Counted from the stretch's first letter, positions 8,146 to 15,353 are shown. The stretch: 64,000 nucleotides of DNA from Pedobacter soli (GCF_900101435.1 NZ_FMZH01000006.1:312902-376901), one strand, 5' to 3'. Program-made: numbers and translations. The notes: a model not told the origin generated them from the sequence alone.

Positions 8146-8667
8146 TTAACTGTTAGGGGTGATCAGTCTTTCACTATACAGTTGATAATTCTCATCGTCG
8201 AAACAAACAAAAATTACCTTTTCTATTTTTCCCTTTTCAGCGAAATTATTTACTGTGGCAATGGCAATTTCAGCAGCTTTATCTTTCGGAAAATGATAAA
8301 TACCGGTACTGATATTTGGAAAAGCCAGGGTTTTAAGGTTATTTTCAACCGCAAGTTTTAAGCTATTACGGTAACAACTGGCAAGTAGCGCTTCCTTTTC
8401 GGCACTTTCACCATTCCAAACTGGTCCAACGGTATGAATTACATATTTCGCTGGTAAGTTACCTGCAGTTGTAATCACTGCTTCTCCCGTTTTACAACCT
8501 CCCTGTTTACTTCTGATAGTCATACAAGCTTCTAAAATTGCTTTACCACCTTTTCTATGGATTGCGCCATCTACCCCGCCTCCGCCCAGCAACGAACTGT
8601 TTGCAGCGTTAACAATTGCATCAGCTTCAATTGTGGTGATGTCTGCTTTAATTACCGCTAAAATCAT
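8146..8667 (-). CDS. Macrodomain protein, MacroD/YmdB-like (O-acetyl-ADP-ribose deacetylase type)
   Basis: A 173-residue macrodomain with the MacroD signature NAANSSLLGGGGVDGAIH (about 20-37), GEAVITTAGNLPAKYVIHTVGP, and the phosphate loop NISTGIYHFP near 120. YmdB/MacroD enzymes hydrolyse O-acetyl-ADP-ribose and mono-ADP-ribose on acidic residues or DNA ends. All the usual active-site residues (Asn-Ala-Ala-Asn, Gly-Gly-Gly-Val-Asp) are present. It overlaps the upstream gene by 4 nt. It is clearly different from the second macrodomain of the operon, so the two probably handle different ADP-ribose compounds. Confidence 0.92.
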   Translation of the reverse strand: MILAVIKADITTIEADAIVNAANSSLLGGGGVDGAIHRKGGKAILEACMTIRSKQGGCKTGEAVITTAGNLPAKYVIHTVGPVWNGESAEKEALLASCYRNSLKLAVENNLKTLAFPNISTGIYHFPKDKAAEIAIATVNNFAEKGKIEKVIFVCFDDENYQLYSERLITPNS

Positions 8668-9077
8668 TTTCTAAATTTTTCCAGTTTGCTCATTAAACTT
8701 TTATTTTGTGTGCTTACTGATTTTCTTGTGAAATAAACATTTACAATTTCAATTTCTCCGAAAATCTGATCATTGAACTCCTGCATTGCCGATGAAGGAA
8801 TCCACAATTCGTTATGAATTTTACCTCCAACATTCTGAATTTCATATTTCTGCAGATAATTTTCATTCACTTCAAATGCTGTAACTATGCCAATGAAGCC
8901 GGAAAACTCATCTGCTGTATTCCAATCTAATGCGATTTGCTCAGCATACTGCTGGTTCATTACCGGATAGAAAATGGGCTGCCAGGTTAATCTTGGAGGG
9001 AATAGCTTATAAGCACTTTCAGCTATTAACTCCATTTCTTTCATGCCAACAGGTCGATATAAAGTTGTAGTTTTCAA
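8664..9077 (-). CDS. Conserved small protein of the type annotated ADP-ribosylation/crystallin J1
   Basis: The 137-residue protein begins TTLYRPVGMKEMELIAES and carries FPPRLTWQPIFYPVMN, GFIGIVTAFEV and GGKIHNELWIPSSAMQEFN. I recall this pattern from small bacterial proteins given the label ADP-ribosylation/crystallin J1, which probably reflects genomic neighbours and not a demonstrated activity. No catalytic motif is evident, and it is soluble. It lies between the ADP-ribosylglycohydrolase-NADAR gene (3 nt away) and the MacroD-type gene (4-nt overlap), so a role in ADP-ribose handling is inferred from position. Confidence 0.75.
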   Translation of the reverse strand: MKTTTLYRPVGMKEMELIAESAYKLFPPRLTWQPIFYPVMNQQYAEQIALDWNTADEFSGFIGIVTAFEVNENYLQKYEIQNVGGKIHNELWIPSSAMQEFNDQIFGEIEIVNVYFTRKSVSTQNKSLMSKLEKFRK

Positions 9078-9080
9078 AAT

Positions 9081-10556
9081 TTATCTTTTTAATTCATCCC
9101 TCACTTGCATCAAAGCAAAGCCTAACAAATTAAGCCCTTTCCATTTTTCGGGGTAAGCGGCATCTGGATGATCGTGAGCTAAACCTATGCCCCAAATTGA
9201 ATCAACAGGACTCGCCTCAACTAAAATCCGTTTCTCAGTGGCGAGTAAATAATCCTTAAGCGCTTCGTTTTGGCTAAATTTTAAATAATTGCCTTGCCTT
9301 ACGATTTCAAACCTGTTTTTAACCCAAATATCATCATGATAATGGCTTACCTCTCGCCCAAGCTTTTTAGCTTCGGCTGGTGTTTTGGCATCTAAAATCT
9401 TGGCTAAAATTGTTGTATCGCCAAATAATTCTGCTTTTTTGGCCATCATCCAATGCTCGGCGGTTTTATAATTAATACCCTCGTGTACGAAAGCTGAAAG
9501 CCACCACTGACTAAAACAGGTTTTAGTTATTTCACCATTTGGAGCAGGCTGATGTCCCCAGAACATCAGGAATTTATCACTGATTTTAATATCCTTAACA
9601 GTATATTTTTGTTGATTCATTAATGTCGCATTCATTTCTAAACAAAGTTTTTCAATTTCTTCTTTTTTAGTAATCACATTTAACCAGCTTTCAGGAATTG
9701 CATTAAAACCATATATTAAACCAGCCAAACCTCCTGTAATTGCAGCTGTTGTATCGGTATCATCGCCTAGATTAACAGCTTTTAAAACGGCATCCTTATA
9801 AGATTCCGTAGTATGGATACACCATAAACTAGCTTCGAGACTATGTAACACATAACCGGAAGAATAGATCTCATTTTCAGGAACTGCTGATATATCATCT
9901 ACCAGCACCCTATTAAACAATTTAATTTCATTAACATCAAGATTATTTTCCTGTATGAAATGCTTAATTTTTAATTGCATTGTAAGGTATGCTTCTTTCT
10001 TATTTTGTCCTTTTAACAATGCTAAACCATATATAACATAAATAAAACAGGCAAAAACAGAACGGAAATGTGCATGGGTAATCGATGAAACTTCTTTTAC
10101 ACGTTGAAAAATAACTTTCAAATCGCTTTCATTCTGCAAATAAAACAGCAAAGGCAAAATCCGCATTAAAGATCCGTTCCCATTGTCCATCTCAGATGCC
10201 CCACCACATAAAACAGGATCAATTCCATGCTTTATCAGCTTAATGGCTGCAGTTGTTGCAATACCTATATCGAAAACTATTCCGTGGGGTGTCCAAATTT
10301 GAGCATTGAACCATTGAAGGAATTTCTGCGAAATATCATCTAAGTTGTAACCATTGCAAAGACTTTCAGCTAAACAAAATGTAAGCGAACTATCATCGCT
10401 CCAGGTCCCTTTAGGTTGCTCATGGGTTCCATATTCAAGCATTTCATTTACCGGAAATCTGTTTAAATAATCACGGCTTTTAAACTCTACAGGCACACCA
10501 AGGGCATCGCCTACCACGAATCCGAATATTCCATTATGAACAATTGTTGGTTTCAT
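9081..10556 (-). CDS. ADP-ribosylglycohydrolase fused to a NADAR (YbiA-like) domain
   Basis: The 491-residue protein has two domains. Residues about 5-300 form an ADP-ribosylglycohydrolase (DraG/ARH) domain with DALGVPVEF, the metal ligands WSDDSSLTFCLAESL, NGNGSLMRILPL, and GDDTDTTAAITGGLAG. Residues about 335-490 are a NADAR/YbiA-like domain (FWGHQPA, FSQWW, AEHWMMAKKAELFGD, SIWGIGLAHDHP, GLNLLGFALMQVRDEL). DraG-type domains remove ADP-ribose from Arg and related targets. NADAR domains act on N-glycosidic ADP-ribose or riboflavin-pathway intermediates, and some remove ADP-ribose from guanine in DNA. The fusion would join two reversal activities in one chain. It is the second gene of the operon, 19 nt after the Prs-like gene. 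Confidence 0.9.
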   Translation of the reverse strand: MKPTIVHNGIFGFVVGDALGVPVEFKSRDYLNRFPVNEMLEYGTHEQPKGTWSDDSSLTFCLAESLCNGYNLDDISQKFLQWFNAQIWTPHGIVFDIGIATTAAIKLIKHGIDPVLCGGASEMDNGNGSLMRILPLLFYLQNESDLKVIFQRVKEVSSITHAHFRSVFACFIYVIYGLALLKGQNKKEAYLTMQLKIKHFIQENNLDVNEIKLFNRVLVDDISAVPENEIYSSGYVLHSLEASLWCIHTTESYKDAVLKAVNLGDDTDTTAAITGGLAGLIYGFNAIPESWLNVITKKEEIEKLCLEMNATLMNQQKYTVKDIKISDKFLMFWGHQPAPNGEITKTCFSQWWLSAFVHEGINYKTAEHWMMAKKAELFGDTTILAKILDAKTPAEAKKLGREVSHYHDDIWVKNRFEIVRQGNYLKFSQNEALKDYLLATEKRILVEASPVDSIWGIGLAHDHPDAAYPEKWKGLNLLGFALMQVRDELKR

Positions 10557-10575
10557 TTTTAGTTTTCTATACCTA

Positions 10576-11412
10576 TTATCTTAAAATATCCTGCAATTTG
10601 ATTTGCGTTACCCCCGCCTCTTCGATTTCTTTTATGCTATCTGTGGTAAAAATCTGATCGAAATATTTAGCCAGCTCATTAAAACCTTTGCTAAAAATCC
10701 CGTGACTAATGGCCAGATATAATTTACCGGCATTTTTATTTTTAAGCTCTTCAGCCAGACCGATAAAGGTTCCTCCACCGTCACATATATCATCAACAAT
10801 TAAGCAATCTGTTCCTTTTAAATCGTCAGCGTAAACTTTAAAACCCGATAATTTGCCCGTTTTAACATCTCTGCTTTTCGAGCACTCTACCACCTCTGCA
10901 CCACCCAAAAATTCAGAAACTTTATAAATTTTCTTCAGCGCACCGCCATCTGGCGAAATGAGCCTAACTCCTTCGCCAATTTGCGCGACAACTTCTTGAA
11001 TAAAAACATGGTTCGTAATTACTGTGCAGTTATTTAACAAAGCAGGTGTAACTTCCGAATGCGGATCGAAAACAGTTACATTATCAAGACCAAGTGCATT
11101 AATGATATCAGCATAAACTTTAACGGTTAAAGGTTCGCCCGGTACCATTACCCGGTCTTGCCTTGCAGCGGGAAAGTAAGGGATAAACAATTTAATGGTC
11201 TTAACTCCCATACGCTTCAATGCATCGACCGTGGTACAAATTAAACCCAGATCATTAAATGAATTAATGCGATGTGTAAGCTGTACAACAGATGCAGGAT
11301 CGAAATTGCTGCCAATTTTAATGTGCGGTTCGCCCCCGGCAAATACGAAAGACTGAAACTGAACAGCATTTTCTGTACCGAACGGACTGAAATTTTTATC
11401 TAAGTTGATCAT
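10576..11412 (-). CDS. Ribose-phosphate pyrophosphokinase-like protein (short, NAD-cluster type)
   Basis: The 278-residue protein is a PRPP-synthetase homologue, about 30 residues shorter than housekeeping Prs. Visible motifs are FIPYFPAARQDRVMVPGEPL (the ATP-binding RQDR region, about 80-99), TVFDPHSEV replacing the usual DLHA-Q-Q, ISPDGGALKK (PP loop), and LIVDDICDGGGT (PRPP/ribose-5-phosphate loop, near 210). It is the first gene of the operon, directly under the double operator. With NAMPT at the other end, PRPP supply for NMN synthesis is the simple reading. Prs-like proteins in some phages instead make ADP-ribose pyrophosphate (see findings). A housekeeping prs probably exists elsewhere in the genome. 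Confidence 0.85.
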   Translation of the reverse strand: MINLDKNFSPFGTENAVQFQSFVFAGGEPHIKIGSNFDPASVVQLTHRINSFNDLGLICTTVDALKRMGVKTIKLFIPYFPAARQDRVMVPGEPLTVKVYADIINALGLDNVTVFDPHSEVTPALLNNCTVITNHVFIQEVVAQIGEGVRLISPDGGALKKIYKVSEFLGGAEVVECSKSRDVKTGKLSGFKVYADDLKGTDCLIVDDICDGGGTFIGLAEELKNKNAGKLYLAISHGIFSKGFNELAKYFDQIFTTDSIKEIEEAGVTQIKLQDILR

Positions 11413-11462
11413 ATATTTGCGTATTAATTACACAAATATAAAAACACTTTTTAAAAGTCAAA
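11412..11462 (-). promoter_or_regulatory. Operon promoter with operator O1 over the -7 box
   Basis: On the minus strand TTTG (11462-11459), an 18-nt spacer and TATATTTG (11440-11433) match the Bacteroidota promoter layout TTTG-N19-21-TAnnTTTG closely. The -7 box is one arm of an inverted repeat at 11412-11440: arms of 12 nt with one mismatch, separated by TTAAT. Its core is TTTGCGT-N7-ACACAAA (11416-11436). The repeat reaches the first base of the prs-like ATG, so the transcript would have only a short leader. Binding of the Nudix regulator here would block the polymerase. Confidence 0.65.
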
Positions 11463-11468
11463 GAATTA

Positions 11469-11489
11469 TTTGCGTTATTTTTACGCAAA
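11469..11489. promoter_or_regulatory. Operator O2, second copy of the palindrome
   Basis: TTTGCGT-N7-ACGCAAA, perfect 7-bp arms, lies across the stop codon of the Nudix regulator gene and just upstream of the -33 element of the operon promoter. Its centre is 53 bp from the centre of O1, close to five helical turns, so two dimers could bind on the same face of the DNA. Confidence 0.6.
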
Positions 11490-12173
11490 CTTAATTTCAA
11501 ATTGAAAGTCCTCTTGCAACAATTGGTCGTATTTGGCTTTATCGAACTTAAATAACTTACCTGGACGACCACTGGAGCTCGTTTTAACTAGTTTATCTGT
11601 TTCTTTGAGGATATGAAAACTTAAGATTTTTTTTCTGAAATTTCTCCTGTCAATATCGCGTTCGAGAATTGAACAATACAGATTTTCGAGATCAGAGAAA
11701 AGAAATTCATCATCCAACAGATCGAAACCGATGGGCTGATAAGTTAGCTTAGCTTTTAACCTGGCATGCGCCAATTTTACCATTTCATTATGGTCATAAC
11801 CCAGCACGGGGAGCTCATTAACCGGAAACCACCGGGCATCTTTTGCATCGGTATCGGCATTAAGTATAAAATTTTGTGGATTAACCAGTGCAAAGTAAGC
11901 AACTGAAATTACCCTTCCTCTTGAATCACGGTTAACGTCATCGCCAAAAGTACTGAGTTGCTCTAAATAGTTTACACCAACGCCTGCCTCTTCCTGTAAC
12001 TCCCGTTTAACGGCATCAATTAATGATTCATCATCTTTAATAAAACCGCCAGGCAAAACCCACCGATCTTTAAACACCCCATATTTTTGTTGCACGGCCA
12101 AAACGTAAAGCACATTTTTTTCGTAGCCAAAAACGATAGCATCTACAGCGATTTTAATATTCTGATTGATCAT
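11481..12173 (-). CDS. nrtR: Nudix/winged-helix transcriptional regulator, NrtR type
   Basis: The 230-residue protein has an N-terminal Nudix domain (about 5-150) and a C-terminal winged helix (about 155-225, RRNFRKKILS, SGRPGKLFKFD). The Nudix box is intact: G-x5-E-x7-REL-x-EE-x-GV at about residues 42-64. NrtR proteins bind ADP-ribose or NAD-related ligands through the Nudix fold and repress NAD genes. The related AraR proteins of Bacteroidota share this architecture but control arabinose genes. The neighbouring NAD and ADP-ribose genes and the shared palindrome at both promoters support NrtR. It is upstream of the operon and co-directional, with its own operator in front. Confidence 0.85.
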   Translation of the reverse strand: MINQNIKIAVDAIVFGYEKNVLYVLAVQQKYGVFKDRWVLPGGFIKDDESLIDAVKRELQEEAGVGVNYLEQLSTFGDDVNRDSRGRVISVAYFALVNPQNFILNADTDAKDARWFPVNELPVLGYDHNEMVKLAHARLKAKLTYQPIGFDLLDDEFLFSDLENLYCSILERDIDRRNFRKKILSFHILKETDKLVKTSSSGRPGKLFKFDKAKYDQLLQEDFQFEIKFA

Positions 12174-12175
12174 AA

Positions 12176-12203
12176 AGATTTGTGTAAAAGAAACACAAAT
12201 CTA
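12176..12203 (-). promoter_or_regulatory. Operator O3 and -7 box of the regulator gene
   Basis: A perfect 10-bp inverted repeat, AGATTTGTGT-N7-ACACAAATCT (12176-12202), ends 2 bases before the regulator ATG. Its core TTTGTGT-N7-ACACAAA matches the two operators of the downstream operon. On the minus strand TAGATTTG (12203-12196) is a TAnnTTTG -7 box inside the repeat. This predicts autoregulation. Confidence 0.65.
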
Positions 12204-12237
12204 AAAAAGATATCTGTTAAGCAGAAATGAAGAATAT

Positions 12238-12642
12238 TTAATAAGCAAAGCCCGGAAACTCGATATTTACAATTTTCCAGCTGCCATTTTGAAGGGCAAA
12301 ATAAAGTTTGAACGGGCCACTGATAATTTTCGACTGATCTTTCAGCACCGCCCTGAAACCGGCAACCCCTTCTACAAAACCCATACCTTTTTCCTCACCC
12401 ATCAGCTCGAAATTTACATCAATGATATCATAGCGCCCACCAACATATTCATCTGACTGGCCAAAAATCCCTTTTAACCGGGCAACAATCACCTCTGCGC
12501 CAATTACTTTATTTCCCGGAAGGATAAAGAAATTGCTCAGTTCTGCAGTGATGGTTTTAGATTGCCTGAACCACGAGTTGATAAAACGGATTGCGCTGTT
12601 TACCAAATCGGCCTGGTGGTTAAAGGTTGGATTCTCTTGCAT
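12238..12642 (-). CDS. NTF2/SnoaL-like protein, 134 aa
   Basis: The size and pattern (an N-terminal helix with INSWFRQSKTITAELSNFF, then alternating beta strands ending SWKIVNIEFPGFAY) fit an NTF2-like cone fold, the group that includes SnoaL and DUF4440 proteins. These serve as small-molecule binding or catalytic pockets and no substrate can be read here. It is soluble with no signal peptide. It follows the L,D-transpeptidase gene by about 20 nt on the same strand, so the two may be co-transcribed. Confidence 0.6.
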   Translation of the reverse strand: MQENPTFNHQADLVNSAIRFINSWFRQSKTITAELSNFFILPGNKVIGAEVIVARLKGIFGQSDEYVGGRYDIIDVNFELMGEEKGMGFVEGVAGFRAVLKDQSKIISGPFKLYFALQNGSWKIVNIEFPGFAY

Positions 12643-12661
12643 GGTGCAAAATAAAGGTTTC

Positions 12662-14224
12662 TTATCGATACTTTTTCATCGCAGCCCAAAGTTTTTCATC
12701 CATTCCGTAAACATCCGGACGATATTCTATCCTGTCATTTTGAAACCAGGCGGTAATGTAGGTAATGATTAAAGGAACATTTTTCTTCGGTGCAAACCAG
12801 GCCGGTTTTAACTGGAAAGCTTTAAGCGTATCGGCTTTTTGCGCCATTCGTTTTTTATACCACTTCACATGGGTACTATCAATTGGAGGCAAATCTACTT
12901 CGGCCCTCAACTTATCGTAAGTATAAGTATCTTTTACCAGCTGCTCGGCAAACTCTAAAGGTTTTTCAATGCGCACACAACCGTGGCTAATGGCGCGATT
13001 GGTTAAATTGAAACCGTTTTTATTATTGGTATCGTGCAGGTAAATACTCGAGCTGTTATCGAAAATAAATTTGAATTTGCCCAAGGCATTCCCACCGCCA
13101 GATCCCTGCTTAAATTTAAAAGGTAATTTATCTCTCGAATAACGGTTCCAGTTAATGGTATCGGGCTCGCCAATCAGCTTATCTTTATAGTAAACTTTAA
13201 TGTTACTGTTCGATAAATAAAAAGGATCTTTCCGAGCCATCCAGTAGATTTCACTTTGGGCAATACTTACCGGAATATTCCAGATTGGATTGGCCTGAAT
13301 GGAGTTGATTTTACTAAACAATAACGGCGTTTCATGGTTCTTTGGTTTATCATCCAGATTGCCCGATTTTGCAAAAGCTTTTAGCTTCTCTTCGTACCCA
13401 TTTTCGCGCTTCCCGCCAACACAAACTTTCATCGAAATTACGGTATCCAGATTATCCAGCCAAGTGAGTCTGAAGTCAGGAATATTTACCTGAACATAGT
13501 TATCTCCGGTAGCGGGCATCTGCCATCTGAAGCGTTCCATATTTAGCAATAAAATCCGTTTTTCACTCTCGGAATTTGCACTCAAATATGCCGACTGTAA
13601 AGCTTTATATTGTGCCGATTTTGGCTGAGCTGATTTGAGGTTTTCAACCAGGTTATTCCCATCCAAAAGTTTCAGCATACCAGCACTATCCGGACGACCA
13701 ACTTTGATATAATAACGCGAGAAAATATTACGTGGATTTACCACACCATACTTTAAATAATTGGTGTAATTTAAGTAGGCATTAGCCGATAAAATTTCGA
13801 GCTTAGCAATAACTGGATAGCTCTCATCTACCTTTTTAAATTTATTAGCAGTTAATTCCGTTAATAAACCTTTTATCTCATCGCCTTTAAAAATCTTTGG
13901 ATTGAAACCATGCACCTCACTTTCATTTAAATAAGCTACAAGCGAATCGAGCTCACCATTAATGTAAAAGTGCGTAATGAGTTTAGGTTGATTATAATTA
14001 TTGCTATAAAATGCTTTAATTATTTTGGGATTGATGAATTTGCCCGAAAGACTATCCATTGTTTTAACAAAAATGCTGTCGTAAGCTACAGTATCAAAAT
14101 CTTTGTACATTTTATTCTTAAAATGCTCAGACAGCACTTTCCCGATCTCGGGTGGGCTTTTAAACCATCCGCAGGCAGAAACGAACAAAATAAAGGGCAA
14201 AATTAGAAAGCGAAATTTTTTCAA
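12662..14224 (-). CDS. L,D-transpeptidase lipoprotein (YcbB/ErfK-YkuD type)
   Basis: The 520-residue protein starts MKKFRFLILPFILFVSACG, a lipoprotein signal with the lipobox VSAC, so it is anchored in the envelope. An N-terminal scaffold region (about 30-240) contains a peptidoglycan-binding-like segment (YLNESEVHGFNPKIF). The catalytic YkuD domain follows (about 245-430) with HDT and SHGCVRIEKP, carrying the active-site Cys in the SHGC motif. Such enzymes form 3-3 crosslinks in peptidoglycan or attach proteins to it. The long form with an inserted scaffold resembles YcbB (LdtD). Confidence 0.9.
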   Translation of the reverse strand: MKKFRFLILPFILFVSACGWFKSPPEIGKVLSEHFKNKMYKDFDTVAYDSIFVKTMDSLSGKFINPKIIKAFYSNNYNQPKLITHFYINGELDSLVAYLNESEVHGFNPKIFKGDEIKGLLTELTANKFKKVDESYPVIAKLEILSANAYLNYTNYLKYGVVNPRNIFSRYYIKVGRPDSAGMLKLLDGNNLVENLKSAQPKSAQYKALQSAYLSANSESEKRILLLNMERFRWQMPATGDNYVQVNIPDFRLTWLDNLDTVISMKVCVGGKRENGYEEKLKAFAKSGNLDDKPKNHETPLLFSKINSIQANPIWNIPVSIAQSEIYWMARKDPFYLSNSNIKVYYKDKLIGEPDTINWNRYSRDKLPFKFKQGSGGGNALGKFKFIFDNSSSIYLHDTNNKNGFNLTNRAISHGCVRIEKPLEFAEQLVKDTYTYDKLRAEVDLPPIDSTHVKWYKKRMAQKADTLKAFQLKPAWFAPKKNVPLIITYITAWFQNDRIEYRPDVYGMDEKLWAAMKKYR

Positions 14225-14332
14225 TTTGTTAAAAATTTAATACAAAATAACGGTTATTGGCAATAAAAACAGCATAATGGCAAATTAAGTGCCATTATTT
14301 TTTGTTTTACCATTTCAAACACTATATTTGCC

Positions 14333-14340
14333 AGCGCTAA
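14333..14340 (+). promoter_or_regulatory. Probable his operon promoter (-7 box)
   Basis: TATATTTG matches the TAnnTTTG -7 consensus of Bacteroidota and lies about 36 nt before the leader-peptide ATG, giving a short untranslated start. A T-rich tract (TTTG at 14301-14304) is upstream, but its spacing is longer than ideal for a -33 box. Confidence 0.45.
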
Positions 14341-14375
14341 TCAGCTAAAGCATTGATATAGGCAGAAATAAATTT

Positions 14376-14423
14376 ATGAACTTAACTTTGAACCATCACT
14401 TACATCTTCACCATCGCCGATAG
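14376..14423 (+). CDS. hisL: His operon leader peptide
   Basis: A 15-codon ORF reads MNLTLNHHLHLHHRR and stops with TAG. Five of fifteen codons are His, clustered in the last ten, and the ORF sits between the probable his promoter and hisG. That is the classic arrangement of a ribosome-mediated attenuator in which stalling at His codons under histidine shortage changes the downstream RNA fold. The final codons and stop lie inside the first hairpin, so a ribosome reaching the stop would disrupt it. Confidence 0.8.
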   Translation: MNLTLNHHLHLHHRR

Positions 14424-14463
14424 GCGATGATATATGTTTGTTTTGTACTTCAAAACGTTTTTT
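14412..14463 (+). promoter_or_regulatory. His attenuator hairpins and terminator-like stem
   Basis: The first hairpin is CATCGCC-GATA-GGCGATG (14412-14429), a perfect 7-bp stem overlapping the end of the leader peptide. The second is GTTTTG-TACTT-CAAAAC (14440-14456) followed by G and six T (14458-14463), the form of an intrinsic terminator with a modest stem. hisG begins at 14502. The pair is consistent with attenuation, although I cannot fold the alternatives reliably by eye. Confidence 0.55.
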
Positions 14464-14501
14464 CCGTAAAATAATTTCTTGTCCACTCTATATTCAATAC
14501 T

Positions 14502-15353
14502 TTGAAAACACTTAAAATTGCTATCCAAAAATCGGGTAGGTTAAACGAAAAATCTGTAGAAATTCTTAAAAACTGTGGTTTAGCATTCGAAAACTACAAA
14601 AGTTCACTCATTTCAACTGTTACCAATTTCCCTTTAGAAATTCTTTTCCTTCGTGATGATGATATTCCGGAATACGTACAGGATGGTATTGCCGATCTGG
14701 GTATTGTTGGTGAAAATGTAATTGTAGAAACCAAGGCCGAAGTTGATTATCTTCAGAAACTGGGTTTCGGAAAATGCACTTTAAAAATTGCCGTTCAGGC
14801 CACCAGTACTATCCAAAATTTAGAAGAGTTAAACGGTAAAGCTGTAGCCACATCTTATCCGGTAATCCTCGAAAAATTCTTAACAGAAAAAGGCATTAAA
14901 TCTGATATCAGAACCATCTCTGGTTCGGTAGAAATTGGTCCGGGTTTAGGTTTAAGCGATGCCATTTTTGATATCGTTTCTACCGGTGGAACTTTAAAGA
15001 GCAACGGACTAAAACCATTTGCAGATGTAATGCAATCGGAAGCGGTTTTAATCGGAAATAAATCGATAGCTGACAATCCGGAAGTAGCAGAATTACTGCA
15101 AAGAATCCGCTCGGTACTTAGTGCAAAATCGAACAAATATGTGGTACTGAATGTATCGAAAGATAACCTTCAAAAAGTAGTCGATCTGCTTCCAGGAGTT
15201 AAAAGTCCAACAGTAGTTCCACTCTTCGAACCTAACTGGGTAGCCGTGCATTCGGTAATTGCCGAAGCCGATTTCTGGGATAAAATAAATAACTTAAAAG
15301 CAGCCGGAGCAGAAGGCATTTTAGTCATGCCAATTGAGAAAATAATCAAGTAA
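14502..15353 (+). CDS. hisG: ATP phosphoribosyltransferase, long form
   Basis: HisG joins ATP and PRPP in the first step of histidine synthesis. The 283-residue length indicates the long, hexameric, HisZ-independent form with a C-terminal ACT-like regulatory domain (about 205-283, SPTVVPL). Motifs include KIAIQKSGRLNEKS at the start, DDIPEYVQDGIADLGIVGEN, and DIVSTGGTLKSNGL near 155-170 for PRPP binding. The start codon is TTG. It is the first gene of the his operon, behind the leader peptide. Confidence 0.95.
   Translation: MKTLKIAIQKSGRLNEKSVEILKNCGLAFENYKSSLISTVTNFPLEILFLRDDDIPEYVQDGIADLGIVGENVIVETKAEVDYLQKLGFGKCTLKIAVQATSTIQNLEELNGKAVATSYPVILEKFLTEKGIKSDIRTISGSVEIGPGLGLSDAIFDIVSTGGTLKSNGLKPFADVMQSEAVLIGNKSIADNPEVAELLQRIRSVLSAKSNKYVVLNVSKDNLQKVVDLLPGVKSPTVVPLFEPNWVAVHSVIAEADFWDKINNLKAAGAEGILVMPIEKIIK

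Noticed and set aside
11481..12173. AraR-type arabinose regulator instead of NrtR
   Set aside because: AraR shares the Nudix-winged-helix plan, but no arabinose gene is present and the operators flank NAD and ADP-ribose genes.
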